From: Nakamurella endophytica
Lineage (GTDB): Bacteria; Actinomycetota; Actinomycetes; Mycobacteriales; Nakamurellaceae
DNA length: 64,000 nt
Direction of reading: 5' to 3'
NCBI RefSeq assembly: GCF_014646215.1
Contig: NZ_BMNA01000006.1
Location: 1 to 64,000, forward strand
A program made the position numbers and the translations under genes. Of the stretch, positions 7,508 through 14,433 are shown piece after piece (position 1 is the first letter of the stretch; each line of letters opens with the position of its first letter). The notes beneath the pieces are model-generated. The model made no database searches. It worked only from the letters and a program-made list of their open reading frames with translations, and was not told the origin of the DNA.

Positions 7508-8736
7508 GAGCCGGCCCCCGGATGCCGACGCACGATGGACGCGTCCGGGTCCAGGCTGGCCACGACCAGGCGTGCCGCGGCGAGGTCGAGCCCGGTCACC
7601 AGCTCGGGCAGCCGGTCGAGGCGTTGTCGTTCCAGCTGCGGATCGGCCGGTTCCCCGGCGCCTCGGTCCAGCAGCAAGTCCCGTGCGTGGTCGAGCCGCG
7701 TGAGCAGCCGGTCCCGCACGTCCCCGCGCAGCAGTGCCGGAACGTCGTCGGGGACGCCGCCCGGCGGCCACGGTGCCCGACCGAGCACGCCGAGCCCGCG
7801 CACCGACCAGCGCAGCAGCCGCGAGCGCCGGACCTGGCGGGTCACCTGCGCCACCTCCTGCGCGCAGTCCTCCAACGGTGCTCTGTCCAGGATGCCGTCG
7901 CGGACCCGCCGAAGACGCTGCGACAGGTGGTCCCAGCCCGCGACGGCCAGGAACCGCGCGGCGCTGTCGCACTCGGCGGCGGCGCGCCGGGCCTGCCATC
8001 CCTCCGTTGTGCCTGCCATGATCTTGGGCGCGTGGTCCGCAGCTGGTCCCAGCGTTGACACCTGGGCTTGGACCACAACGTCACCGTGCAGCACGCACCG
8101 CACGACCAGCCCGGCCGGCCAGTGCGGCAGCACCGGTCCCAGCGGCACCGTGAGCTCATCCATCTCCAGGCCGTCGCGGTCGTCCTGCGCTCCGCTCGCC
8201 AGCGGCACGCCGCCCGGCATCGGCATGTCCATGTTCATGTCACCGGAGTCGTCCATGTCGTCCATGTCGTCCATGTCGTCCATGTCGTCCATGTCGCCCG
8301 AGTGATCCACATGGTCAGATCGATTCTGATTGCCATCGGACTCGGCGGGTGCGGGTGCGGGTGCCAAGCTCGATTCCTCGAGATCGGTGGCCTGCCCTCG
8401 GCTGCCGGCGTCAGCGCGCTGTCGAGGGGTATCCAGCAGGGCAGTAGCGGCCTGCTCGAGAACGGCGGCGCAGTCCCGCACGTCGTCCACCAACACCCGC
8501 GCCCGAGGCCCCGGCAGCTGCATCCACACCGCCTGCACCGCCTGAGCGAACTCGCGACCGGGACGGCCGCAGACGGCCAGGACGTCCGCGTCGGCCGGGC
8601 TGGTCGCGAGTCGCCAACCGCGGCACCGGACCTGCCGCTCCACCGCGACCCGCGTGTCGGCCCACCCCGGAACCTCGACGAGCAGCACCGACGCCGCCCG
8701 CACCGCCGCTCCCGTCACCCGCTCGCTCAGACCCAT
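7504..8736 (-). CDS. Degenerate NuoB/NuoD-like fusion with Asp/Met-rich linker
   Basis: A soluble protein of 410 residues occupying the place of nuoB-C-D. Residues 14-100 resemble NuoB without its cluster: SPADADVLAVCGRPGREFAQ and AVWMQLPGPRARVLVDD parallel the NuoB stretch SPRQADVLIVAG...YDQMPEPRWVISMG, but the CC/C/C ligands of cluster N2 are absent. Residues 192-400 resemble NuoD: LTVPLGPVLPHWPAGLVVRC and HGDVVVQAQV parallel GPxHPxxHGVLRLVLxLDGE. Between them lie acidic and His/Met-rich sequences (DHVDHSGD, a five-fold MDD repeat, then MNMDMPMPGG). The start ATG overlaps nuoA by 10 bp. The resemblance is by eye and needs a profile search. It is probably a structural, non-redox peripheral cap, possibly binding metal. 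Confidence 0.6.
   Translation of the reverse strand: MGLSERVTGAAVRAASVLLVEVPGWADTRVAVERQVRCRGWRLATSPADADVLAVCGRPGREFAQAVQAVWMQLPGPRARVLVDDVRDCAAVLEQAATALLDTPRQRADAGSRGQATDLEESSLAPAPAPAESDGNQNRSDHVDHSGDMDDMDDMDDMDDMDDSGDMNMDMPMPGGVPLASGAQDDRDGLEMDELTVPLGPVLPHWPAGLVVRCVLHGDVVVQAQVSTLGPAADHAPKIMAGTTEGWQARRAAAECDSAARFLAVAGWDHLSQRLRRVRDGILDRAPLEDCAQEVAQVTRQVRRSRLLRWSVRGLGVLGRAPWPPGGVPDDVPALLRGDVRDRLLTRLDHARDLLLDRGAGEPADPQLERQRLDRLPELVTGLDLAAARLVVASLDPDASIVRRHPGAGS
8248..8292. repeat. Five-copy 9-bp tandem repeat inside the NuoB/D-like gene
   Basis: Five perfect copies of GTCGTCCAT (plus strand) encode the Met-Asp-Asp repeats on the minus strand. The copies are identical at the DNA level, which points to recent slippage expansion. 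Further His, Asp and Met codons flank the repeat on both sides. Confidence 0.9.
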
Positions 8737-9077
8737 CGCAGCGCTCCCTCACGCCACGCCCACAGCACACCGAGCAGGAGGAGCCCGAGGAACACGAACA
8801 TCTCGACCACCGCGCCGGCGCCCACCTCCCGGACGACCACCGCCCAGGGGTACATGAAAACCATTTCGACGTCGAAGGCCAGGAAGATCAAGGTCGCTGG
8901 GTACCAGCGGACGTGGAACCGCGAGAGCGCGTGCTCGTTAGGGCGCCAAGCGGACAGGAACGGCAGCACACCCAGCGGGCGTGGGTCGACCGCGGTGCGG
9001 AGGGCGACCCACCACAGGAGGGCGACCGAGACAAGGGCGGTGAACAGCATCGAGGCCACCCCGACCAACGTCGACAT
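8727..9077 (-). CDS. nuoA: NuoA-like subunit
   Basis: A protein of 116 residues with three transmembrane helices, matching NuoA. The family core is clear: SRFHVRWYPATLIFLAFDVE followed by MVFMYPWAVV. The loop that normally contains the conserved Glu-Cys-Gly next to the quinone tunnel reads FLSAWRPNEHALS and lacks the cysteine. The ribosome binding site GAGGAGGGC (9081-9089) lies 4-5 bp before the ATG. It starts 40 bp after the copper-storage-like gene and overlaps the next gene by 10 bp. Confidence 0.9.
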   Translation of the reverse strand: MSTLVGVASMLFTALVSVALLWWVALRTAVDPRPLGVLPFLSAWRPNEHALSRFHVRWYPATLIFLAFDVEMVFMYPWAVVVREVGAGAVVEMFVFLGLLLLGVLWAWREGALRWV

Positions 9078-9116
9078 TCAGCCCTCCTCACCACCGTGCC
9101 GAACCGGGCATGACGA

Positions 9117-9521
9117 TCAGCCGAGGCTGTCGAGCAGTTGGCGGCACGCCTGCTCACAGCGCCGGCATGCCTGAGCGCAGACGCGACAGTGGCCGTGCAT
9201 TCCAGCGTGCGACTCACACTCATTCCCGCACGCCTTGCACGCCGCCGCGCATGCCTCCAACACAGCGCGAGTCGCGCTCGCGTCGGACCCGGCAAGCCGA
9301 GTCAGCACCCGCCCGGTCGCCTCACACACGTCCGCGCAGTCCAGGTCGGTCCGGAAGCACGTGACGAGCTCGACGACCGTGTCCTCACTCACGCAGGCGT
9401 CGGCGCATGCCGCGCACGCCTGCGCACACTCCGCGCACGCTTGGATGCACTGCACCAGGACGTCCCGGTCGACTCCGGCCAATCCTCTGGTGCTGAGCAC
9501 CGCGTCCGGACCGCTCATCAT
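9117..9521 (-). CDS. Four-helix-bundle copper-binding protein (Csp-like)
   Basis: A protein of 134 residues with 18 cysteines placed mostly as CxxxC and CxxC along predicted helices (for example CIQACAECAQACAACADAC). This is the pattern of DUF326/copper storage proteins, which bind many Cu(I) ions inside a four-helix bundle. There is no signal peptide, so it should be cytosolic, like Csp3. The C-terminal part adds His residues (ESHAGMHGHC). The ribosome binding site GGGAG at about 9527-9531 supports ATG 9521 (a second ATG follows at 9518). It is the first gene of the minus-strand operon containing the nuo-like genes and is divergent from an ArsR-type regulator. Confidence 0.9.
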   Translation of the reverse strand: MMSGPDAVLSTRGLAGVDRDVLVQCIQACAECAQACAACADACVSEDTVVELVTCFRTDLDCADVCEATGRVLTRLAGSDASATRAVLEACAAACKACGNECESHAGMHGHCRVCAQACRRCEQACRQLLDSLG

Positions 9522-9609
9522 GGGTGCTCCCTTCCGCTCGAGTCGCGGGCACGCCCACCCTCTGACCTGTCCTCTCCCGTCACAATCGAGAGCGACTCAC
9601 GCACGCACA

Positions 9610-9636
9610 ATAACCGCAAACTCGTACGGATAACCG
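9610..9636. promoter_or_regulatory. Direct-repeat candidate operator between csp-like gene and arsR
   Basis: Two identical ATAACCG heptamers at 9610-9616 and 9630-9636 start exactly 20 bp apart, two helical turns. They lie in the divergent intergenic region 20-46 bp before the arsR start. Position and spacing fit a regulator-binding site, but SmtB/ArsR operators are usually inverted repeats, so the assignment is tentative. Confidence 0.35.
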
Positions 9637-9655
9637 GCTGAGAGGCAACTCCACC

Positions 9656-10039
9656 ATGACGTCGGACGCCGAGCCGCACCAGCACCCCGTCGACCCTGTG
9701 CGAGTGCAGTGCGCCCGCGACCATCTGCCCCCCCTGGAGGACGTCGCGCGCACCGCGAGCATCTTGAGCCTGCTCGGCGACCCCACTCGTGCCCGTGTCC
9801 TGTATGCCTTGGACATCGTCGAAGAGCTGTGTGTCGGTGATCTTGCCCTCGCCCTGGACAGCAGCGAAGACGCCATCGGCTACGCCCTACGGATCCTGCG
9901 CACCGCCGGCCTGGTCAACAACCGCAAACAAGGGCGCGTCGTCTACTACCGCCTCGCCAGCGGCTTCCCTGAACCACTGCTGGATCACTGCCTGCGCCGC
10001 CTGGTCGACCTGTCAGCGGACACCGAACCGGACGAGTGA
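9656..10039 (+). CDS. ArsR/SmtB-family metal-responsive repressor
   Basis: A winged-helix regulator of 127 residues. The fold is readable: LLGDPTRARVLYALD, ELCVGDLALALDSSEDAIGYALRIL (recognition helix region, key residues SSEDAIGYALR) and LVNNRKQGRVVYYRLA (wing). The ELCVGDLA segment is the SmtB/ZiaR-type alpha3 with Cys. An N-terminal extension carries His and Cys (PHQHPVDP, VQCARDH), and the last helix has LLDHCLRRL. These supply candidate ligands for a soft or borderline metal. The ribosome binding site GAGAGG is at 9640-9645. It is divergent from the copper-storage-like gene and the nuo-like operon, so it probably controls them in response to Cu(I), Zn or Cd. Confidence 0.88.
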   Translation: MTSDAEPHQHPVDPVRVQCARDHLPPLEDVARTASILSLLGDPTRARVLYALDIVEELCVGDLALALDSSEDAIGYALRILRTAGLVNNRKQGRVVYYRLASGFPEPLLDHCLRRLVDLSADTEPDE

Positions 10040-10098
10040 CCAGCTCGCGCCGGCCAGCTGACGCACCGGCGGTCGTGATGGTGCCGGCCGCGTACGGG

Positions 10099-10422
10099 CT
10101 ACCGCTCGAGGTCTCGGCCGTCGTCCGCGGCTTCGAGGTGCCGGTCGTCATCGCGGACTCGGAGCCCGTCGACGCTGCGTCGCGCTGCCGCCGACCGCTG
10201 CTGCTGTTGCTGTTGTTGCAGGTTGGCGCGGTACCGCTCGGTCATCCGGGCGGTCCGTTCGTTGAGGTCGACGAGTCGTTCCAGGGCCTGGATCAGCCGC
10301 TCGGCCACCGGAGCCGTCGACCATCCACCGGGTGGCGGTGACCCGGGGAACGGCAGCCTCGCCCGCGGAAGCAGCGGATCGGCGTCACGGTCGGGTCGGC
10401 GTGGGGGTCCGGGTGCAGTCAT
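10099..10422 (-). CDS. Hypothetical protein with polyglutamine tract
   Basis: A 107-residue protein of unknown function. It has a Pro/Arg-rich N-terminus, a predicted short coiled coil (VAERLIQALERLVDLNERTARMTERY, key heptads LIQALERL and LNERTARM), then seven consecutive glutamines and a charged tail. It begins 19 bp after the lipoprotein gene. Genes like this often close the lipoprotein end of actinobacterial conjugation modules, but no specific family is recognised. Confidence 0.55.
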   Translation of the reverse strand: MTAPGPPRRPDRDADPLLPRARLPFPGSPPPGGWSTAPVAERLIQALERLVDLNERTARMTERYRANLQQQQQQQRSAAARRSVDGLRVRDDDRHLEAADDGRDLER

Positions 10423-10440
10423 CGCGGAGGGTCCTTTGCG

Positions 10441-11079
10441 TCAGTAGTCGCGGCTGGCGATGCGCCAGCCGTCGGCGGTGCGGACGGCGGTGAGGGTGAC
10501 CGCCAGCGCCTCGTCGGGCGGGTCGCCGCCGGTGGCGCAGGTGGTGTGCAGGGTGCCGGCGGCCTGGACGTGGGCGGTGCTGTCGGTGCGGGGCGCTTCG
10601 GGCGGGATCACGGCGGCGGCGTCGACGACGCGGGCGGTGCAGCGGCGGTCGACGAAGTCCTGCCAGGCCACGCCGGGGCCGCGGCCGTCCCGTCGCAGCT
10701 GAAGGTTCTGCTGCGCGAGCTGCTCGGTGACGTAGGGGGCGGTGCGGTCGATCCAGGCATCGGCCGCGCCGGTGAAGCTGGCCGTCCGGTAGGCGACCAG
10801 CCAGGCCACCGCCAGCTGCTCGACCGCGGCGGTCGGTTCCTCGGCCGCTGAGAAGCCGGCCGAGTTCGTCGGCGGGGATGGCGGCGCGGCGACCCTCGTC
10901 TGGATGCCGGTCGGGCTGGCAGTGCCAGACGGTGTGGGGCTGGGAGCGGCGAGGCGGACGGTCGGCGGCGCGCCCGCCGTGGGTGTGCCGGCGGGCGCGG
11001 TGCACGCGGCCGTCCCCGCGGCGATCGGGGCGGCCAGCAAGGTCAGCAGCAGCCGGCTGGCGCCGGCGCGACCGCTCAT
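10441..11079 (-). CDS. Conjugation-module-type lipoprotein
   Basis: A 212-residue protein with a basic start, a hydrophobic stretch and a lipobox ending in TAACTAPAG, so it is probably a secreted lipoprotein. A Pro/Ser/Thr-rich linker follows. The globular domain (AVEQLAVAWLVAYRTASF, WIDRTAPYVTEQLAQQN, ending VRTADGWRIASRDY) looks like an NTF2/VirB8-like domain as found in actinobacterial integrative and conjugative element cargo. The ATG overlaps the stop of the NlpC/P60 gene (ATGA), which is typical of the NlpC-lipoprotein pair in such elements. No other transfer genes are present in the window. Confidence 0.6.
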   Translation of the reverse strand: MSGRAGASRLLLTLLAAPIAAGTAACTAPAGTPTAGAPPTVRLAAPSPTPSGTASPTGIQTRVAAPPSPPTNSAGFSAAEEPTAAVEQLAVAWLVAYRTASFTGAADAWIDRTAPYVTEQLAQQNLQLRRDGRGPGVAWQDFVDRRCTARVVDAAAVIPPEAPRTDSTAHVQAAGTLHTTCATGGDPPDEALAVTLTAVRTADGWRIASRDY

Positions 11080-12082
11080 GCGCCCGGCCGGACGGCGCCG
11101 ATGAACTCGGCGCCGCGGTTGCCGCCCCAGATGCCGCTGCTGATCTTGACCACATCGCCGGACTGCGGCGCCTCGACCATGCGGTCGTCGCCGAGGTAGA
11201 TGCCGACGTGGTGGATGCCGTTGGCGGCGCCGTTGCTGGAGTACAGGAGCAGGTCGCCGGGCTGCAGGGCGGCTCGGTCGGTCAGGTGACCGAAGGCGGC
11301 CCAGATCGCCTGGGTCTGGTGCGGCACGGCGACGCCGATGCCGGCGTAGGCGTACAGCGCGAGGCCGGAGCAGTCGAACCCGACCTTGGCGTAGTCGCCG
11401 TGGGCGTCGGCCACTCCCCCGTCCCGCATGCCCAGGGTGGGGCCGTTGGCGTCTCCGCCGCCCCATGAATAGGTCACGCCGAGCTGGCTCAGCGCCCGGT
11501 TGATCACCGCCTCGGCGCGCGGGTTGCTGGGCAGGCTGACCGACGTGCCGCCGCCAGGACCGGCCCCGGCGGAGGCGGTGCAGGTGCGGCCCTCGACGGC
11601 GCCGACGACCTGGTTGGCCGGCTGCTCCCACTTGGCGTAAGCGTCGGGGGTCTCGGACTGCTGCACCCGCTGCGCGGCCACGGTGACCGGCAGCTGCTCC
11701 AGCCGGCAATGTCCGGCAGGCCGGTGTAGAACATCGCCGCGGACTTCGCCGGGTCGAGCCGGTCAGCCAGCGGTCCAGGCATCGAGCTGCTGGAACAGCC
11801 CCCGGGAGGACGACATCGGGCCGTTTGTGATCGTCGCGCCGGTCCTGGTGGACCTCGGGTCCCAGACCCTGGCGCGTAGGGCGAAAGGTTGAGGATTAGC
11901 GCGTCACCGGTCGGGGGGGGGTGGGACGGGACGTCCTCGGCGCCGCTCGGGGTGGACGCTTGTGCCGCCGCGGCCTTGGCGCTGAGCAGGGCACCGGTGA
12001 CGAGCAGGGTCCACGTGGAACCCGTGGCGATCCGGCCGGTGCTACGAGTGGTGGGGGGAACTGAGTTCCTCCAGTGCGTCAT
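11076..12082 (-). pseudogene. Frameshifted NlpC/P60 endopeptidase of conjugative-element type
   Basis: The C-terminal NlpC/P60 domain (about 11076-11680) is intact, with VGFDCSGL (catalytic Cys), HHVGIYLG (catalytic His) and a following PQSG. Upstream the same protein continues but changes frame. ADRLDPAKSAAMFYTGLPDIAGW is readable in one frame, here named by its core DPAKSAAMFYTG. The expected EQLPVTVAAQRV continuation is in another frame after an apparent 1-nt loss near 11700. SSRGLFQQLDAW precedes it in a third frame and runs into a stop at 11763-11765. An Ala-rich signal-like segment lies near 12000. At least two frameshifts break the N-terminal half, so the full secreted protein is probably not made. 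Confidence 0.7.
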
Positions 12083-12198
12083 GGCGACCGGTGTGGTGCC
12101 GGCCGCCGGCCGGGCCCGTCCCGACACCCGTGAACCTGGCGGGGTGCGGCCGCCGGCGAGCCGGGTGATCGGCCGATGACCAGGGGAACGCGACTCCG

Positions 12199-12235
12199 TT
12201 CATCGATCGATCGATCGACCGACGGACCGACGGAC
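12199..12235. repeat. Short ATCG/GACC tetranucleotide repeats
   Basis: A small run of ATCG units passes into GACC/GACG units upstream of the GNAT gene stop, in the non-coding gap after the NlpC remnant. It is simple-sequence DNA with no evident role. Confidence 0.6.
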
Positions 12236-12295
12236 GGTGCACAGCCGTGAGCGCCGTCCACGCCGGCCGCACGGTCCGCAGGACGGAGCGCCCGG

Positions 12296-12994
12296 TCAGT
12301 CGGCGAGGTGGCGCCACCAGGTGACGCCGTCGCCGATCCGGCGGAACCCGGCGGTCCGGTAGAGCAGCTCGCCGTCGGGGGTGGCGTTGAGCACCGCATG
12401 CCGCGCGCCGGCGCGCCGCGCACCCGCGCACACCGCCGCCAGCAGGGCGGTGCCCAGCCCGCGCAGCCGGAACGGCGGCCACACCTCCATGTCGAAGACG
12501 CCGGCCAGCTCGCCGTCGACGAACGACCAGGCGTGACCTGCGAACCGGCCGTCGACGTGCGCGCCCGCGTACCACGCGCGGGTCGGCTGCTCGCGAGCCA
12601 GCGCCAGGAGCCGGCCGTACGCCGCGTGCTCGCCCTGGTAGTCATCGGTCTCGAGCTGGAGGCGGACCCGCTGGTCGGCCTCGGCCGGGACGTCCACCAG
12701 CTGGGCGGCCATCCACCACGGCGACCAGCCGCGCTCGAACCCGACCTGTTCCAGCGGCGCGGGATTTACGTCCGGGCCGAGCCACGCCCCGACGACGTCC
12801 CGACCGAGCCCGCGGGCGCGGGCGACACCGCGACGGAGCGCCGGCGCGTCGAGGAGCGTCGGCAACAGCACGTTCCTGCCGTCAGGGCCCGTCCATCCAC
12901 GACATCCCGCCGTCGTCCACACAGTCCCTCCGTCCGCGCGGGCTTGACTGCTGAACCACGCGGCCTGCACTCGCTCGCAGTCGGCCACCGTCAC
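12296..12994 (-). CDS. GNAT-family N-acetyltransferase
   Basis: A 232-residue protein with a C-terminal GNAT domain. The acetyl-CoA motif is RLRGLGTALL (R/Q-x-x-G-x-G/A), preceded by GVFDMEVWPPF (motif with the beta-bulge) and followed by RHAVLNATPDGELLYRTAGF. The N-terminal half resembles a second, degenerate acetyltransferase fold. It starts at GTG 12994. The substrate is unknown. It stands alone between mobile-element remnants and the PIN gene. Confidence 0.8.
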   Translation of the reverse strand: MTVADCERVQAAWFSSQARADGGTVWTTAGCRGWTGPDGRNVLLPTLLDAPALRRGVARARGLGRDVVGAWLGPDVNPAPLEQVGFERGWSPWWMAAQLVDVPAEADQRVRLQLETDDYQGEHAAYGRLLALAREQPTRAWYAGAHVDGRFAGHAWSFVDGELAGVFDMEVWPPFRLRGLGTALLAAVCAGARRAGARHAVLNATPDGELLYRTAGFRRIGDGVTWWRHLAD

Positions 12995-13033
12995 CGCGGG
13001 TGGGGAGGGCCGGCCCCCCGAACCCCGGCCGGA

Positions 13034-13433
13034 TCACGACACCGAGAGCGACTCGACCGGCGCGAGCGGCACCACCCCCCGGGCGCGCGCGGCCATGTCC
13101 GGGTCCACCGTCACCAAGGCGTCCGCCTGCAGCCGCGTCACGGCCAGGTACTCGGCGTCGACGGTGGTGTCCCAGCCCTGCTCCTGGGCGATCCGCCAGG
13201 CGGTGCGCCGGGAGACCCGGTCGCCGAGCAGGCGCATCTTCAGCTGGGTCAGCCCCTCGTGCCGCTCCAGCGCGTCGGCCTCGGTGAGATCACCGCGCCG
13301 CACCGCGGCGAACAGCAAGGCCAGCGCCTGGGAGCACGGTGGCCGGCGCGACCAGGCTGTGCGACGGATGCACCTCGACCCCGGACGAAACGACGTGCAG
13401 CAGGGTGGGCGCGTCGAGCACGTACCGGGTCAT
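13034..13433 (-). pseudogene. Frameshifted PIN-domain (VapC-like) protein
   Basis: Two frames together make one PIN-domain protein. The start (MTRYVLDAPTLLHVV, with the first catalytic Asp) runs from 13433 to about 13340. From about 13318 a different frame carries the rest (ALERHEGLTQLKMRLLGDR, DTTVDAEYLAVTRL with a catalytic Asp, ALVTVDPDMA with the last Asp). The junction is at the codons for ATVL near 13330-13340. A frameshift would inactivate it, or it may reflect an assembly error. No antitoxin gene is recognisable on the 5' side, where the septum-formation gene reads divergently. Confidence 0.65.
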
Positions 13434-13544
13434 GACGCAGGCCGGTCGGAGTCGATCATCCGCCGAGGGTAGGACCGGTTCAGGACGGCGGCCGTCCGGA
13501 ACGGCCGGCACCGCGCGACCCTGCCGGTCCGCCTGCGCCGCGCC

Positions 13545-13550
13545 TACCGT
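13545..13550 (+). promoter_or_regulatory. -10 element of leaderless septum-formation gene
   Basis: TACCGT followed by 6 nt and the GTG start. This spacing places transcription start at or within a base of the start codon. Confidence 0.5.
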
Positions 13551-13556
13551 GGAGCC

Positions 13557-14411
13557 GTGCGGACGGGACGCGGCGCCGGGGGACTCCTCCTGCTGGTGGC
13601 CGTGGCGGGCATGGTTGCGGTGGCCGCCTGGATCCGGCCGCCCATCTCCGGGTCGCCCGCCGCCGAGCCGGTGCCGGCCCCGCCCGCGGTGGGGGACTGC
13701 CTGCTGGTGGACCCCGCGGACGCCGTCGGCCCGCCGACCGGCCCCTGCACGCAGCGGCACCTCGGCGAGGTCGTCGCCGTGCAGCCCCGGGCGGCCGTCG
13801 GCCCCGAGTTGTCGGTGTGCTCGACGCCGGGCGCGGTCACCTACCTCGGCCTGCAGCCCGACGGCACCCTCGACGGCACCTGGTCCCCGGCGACGTTCGT
13901 CGCCGACCGCCAGATCGGGCCCAGCCGGCGCCAGCGGGCGGCCGGCCAGCAGTGGACGGCGTGCGTCCTCGTCCCGGCGCTGCCCGCGGCCGACACCACC
14001 TACACCGGCACCGCACGCGGCGCCTTCGCGGGCGGCCGGCTCCCGCAGGTGTACGCCGTCTGCGCCGGGACGGTGCTGGGGGAGCGGCCGATGCCGTGCG
14101 GGCGTGCGCACACCGTGGAGGTGATCGGTTCGACCTGGGTGACCGGTCCGGTGGACCGCGCCCGGCTGGCCCGGGGGTGCGCCGACCTGGTCCGGCGGGT
14201 CACCGGGCTGGCAGACCCGACGGCCGCAGGGGCGCTCACCCTGTCGTCCGAGGTCGTGGGCTGGTCCAGCGACGGCATGACCGGCGATCCTGCGGACGAG
14301 TCGGTGCGGGCCCGGTCGACCGGGACGGCGCTGTGCGCCGTGCACGCGTCTCGCGAGCTGCGCGCGACGCTCGTCGGGATCGGTGACCGCCCATTGCCGT
14401 GGGAGCGCTGA
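13557..14411 (+). CDS. Septum formation family protein
   Basis: A 284-residue protein anchored by one N-terminal helix (LLLLVAVAGMVAVAAWI), with an extracytoplasmic region containing several paired cysteines (VGDCLLVDP, GPCTQRHLGEV, YAVCAGTV, MPCGRAHTVEV, CADLVRRVTG). This layout, with two repeats of a C...H-x-x-E-V unit, is that of the actinobacterial septum-formation domain. The exact biochemical role is not known. The GTG start fits a leaderless promoter. It is divergent from the PIN remnant and convergent with the NCS1 permease. Confidence 0.75.
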   Translation: MRTGRGAGGLLLLVAVAGMVAVAAWIRPPISGSPAAEPVPAPPAVGDCLLVDPADAVGPPTGPCTQRHLGEVVAVQPRAAVGPELSVCSTPGAVTYLGLQPDGTLDGTWSPATFVADRQIGPSRRQRAAGQQWTACVLVPALPAADTTYTGTARGAFAGGRLPQVYAVCAGTVLGERPMPCGRAHTVEVIGSTWVTGPVDRARLARGCADLVRRVTGLADPTAAGALTLSSEVVGWSSDGMTGDPADESVRARSTGTALCAVHASRELRATLVGIGDRPLPWER

Positions 14412-14433
14412 CGCGACGACCGGACCGCCGAGG

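Noticed and set aside
8248-8292. CRISPR-like short repeats
   Set aside because: The units are 9 bp, directly tandem without spacers, in frame inside a gene.
7504-8736. Calling the fusion gene a functional NuoB or NuoCD
   Set aside because: The cluster N2 cysteines and the NuoD quinone-site residues are not visible, so the standard redox function is not supported.
12308-13435. A 375-codon plus-strand open frame opposite the GNAT and PIN genes
   Set aside because: It is rich in Arg/Pro/His without motifs, while the minus strand gives a good acetyltransferase and PIN domain.
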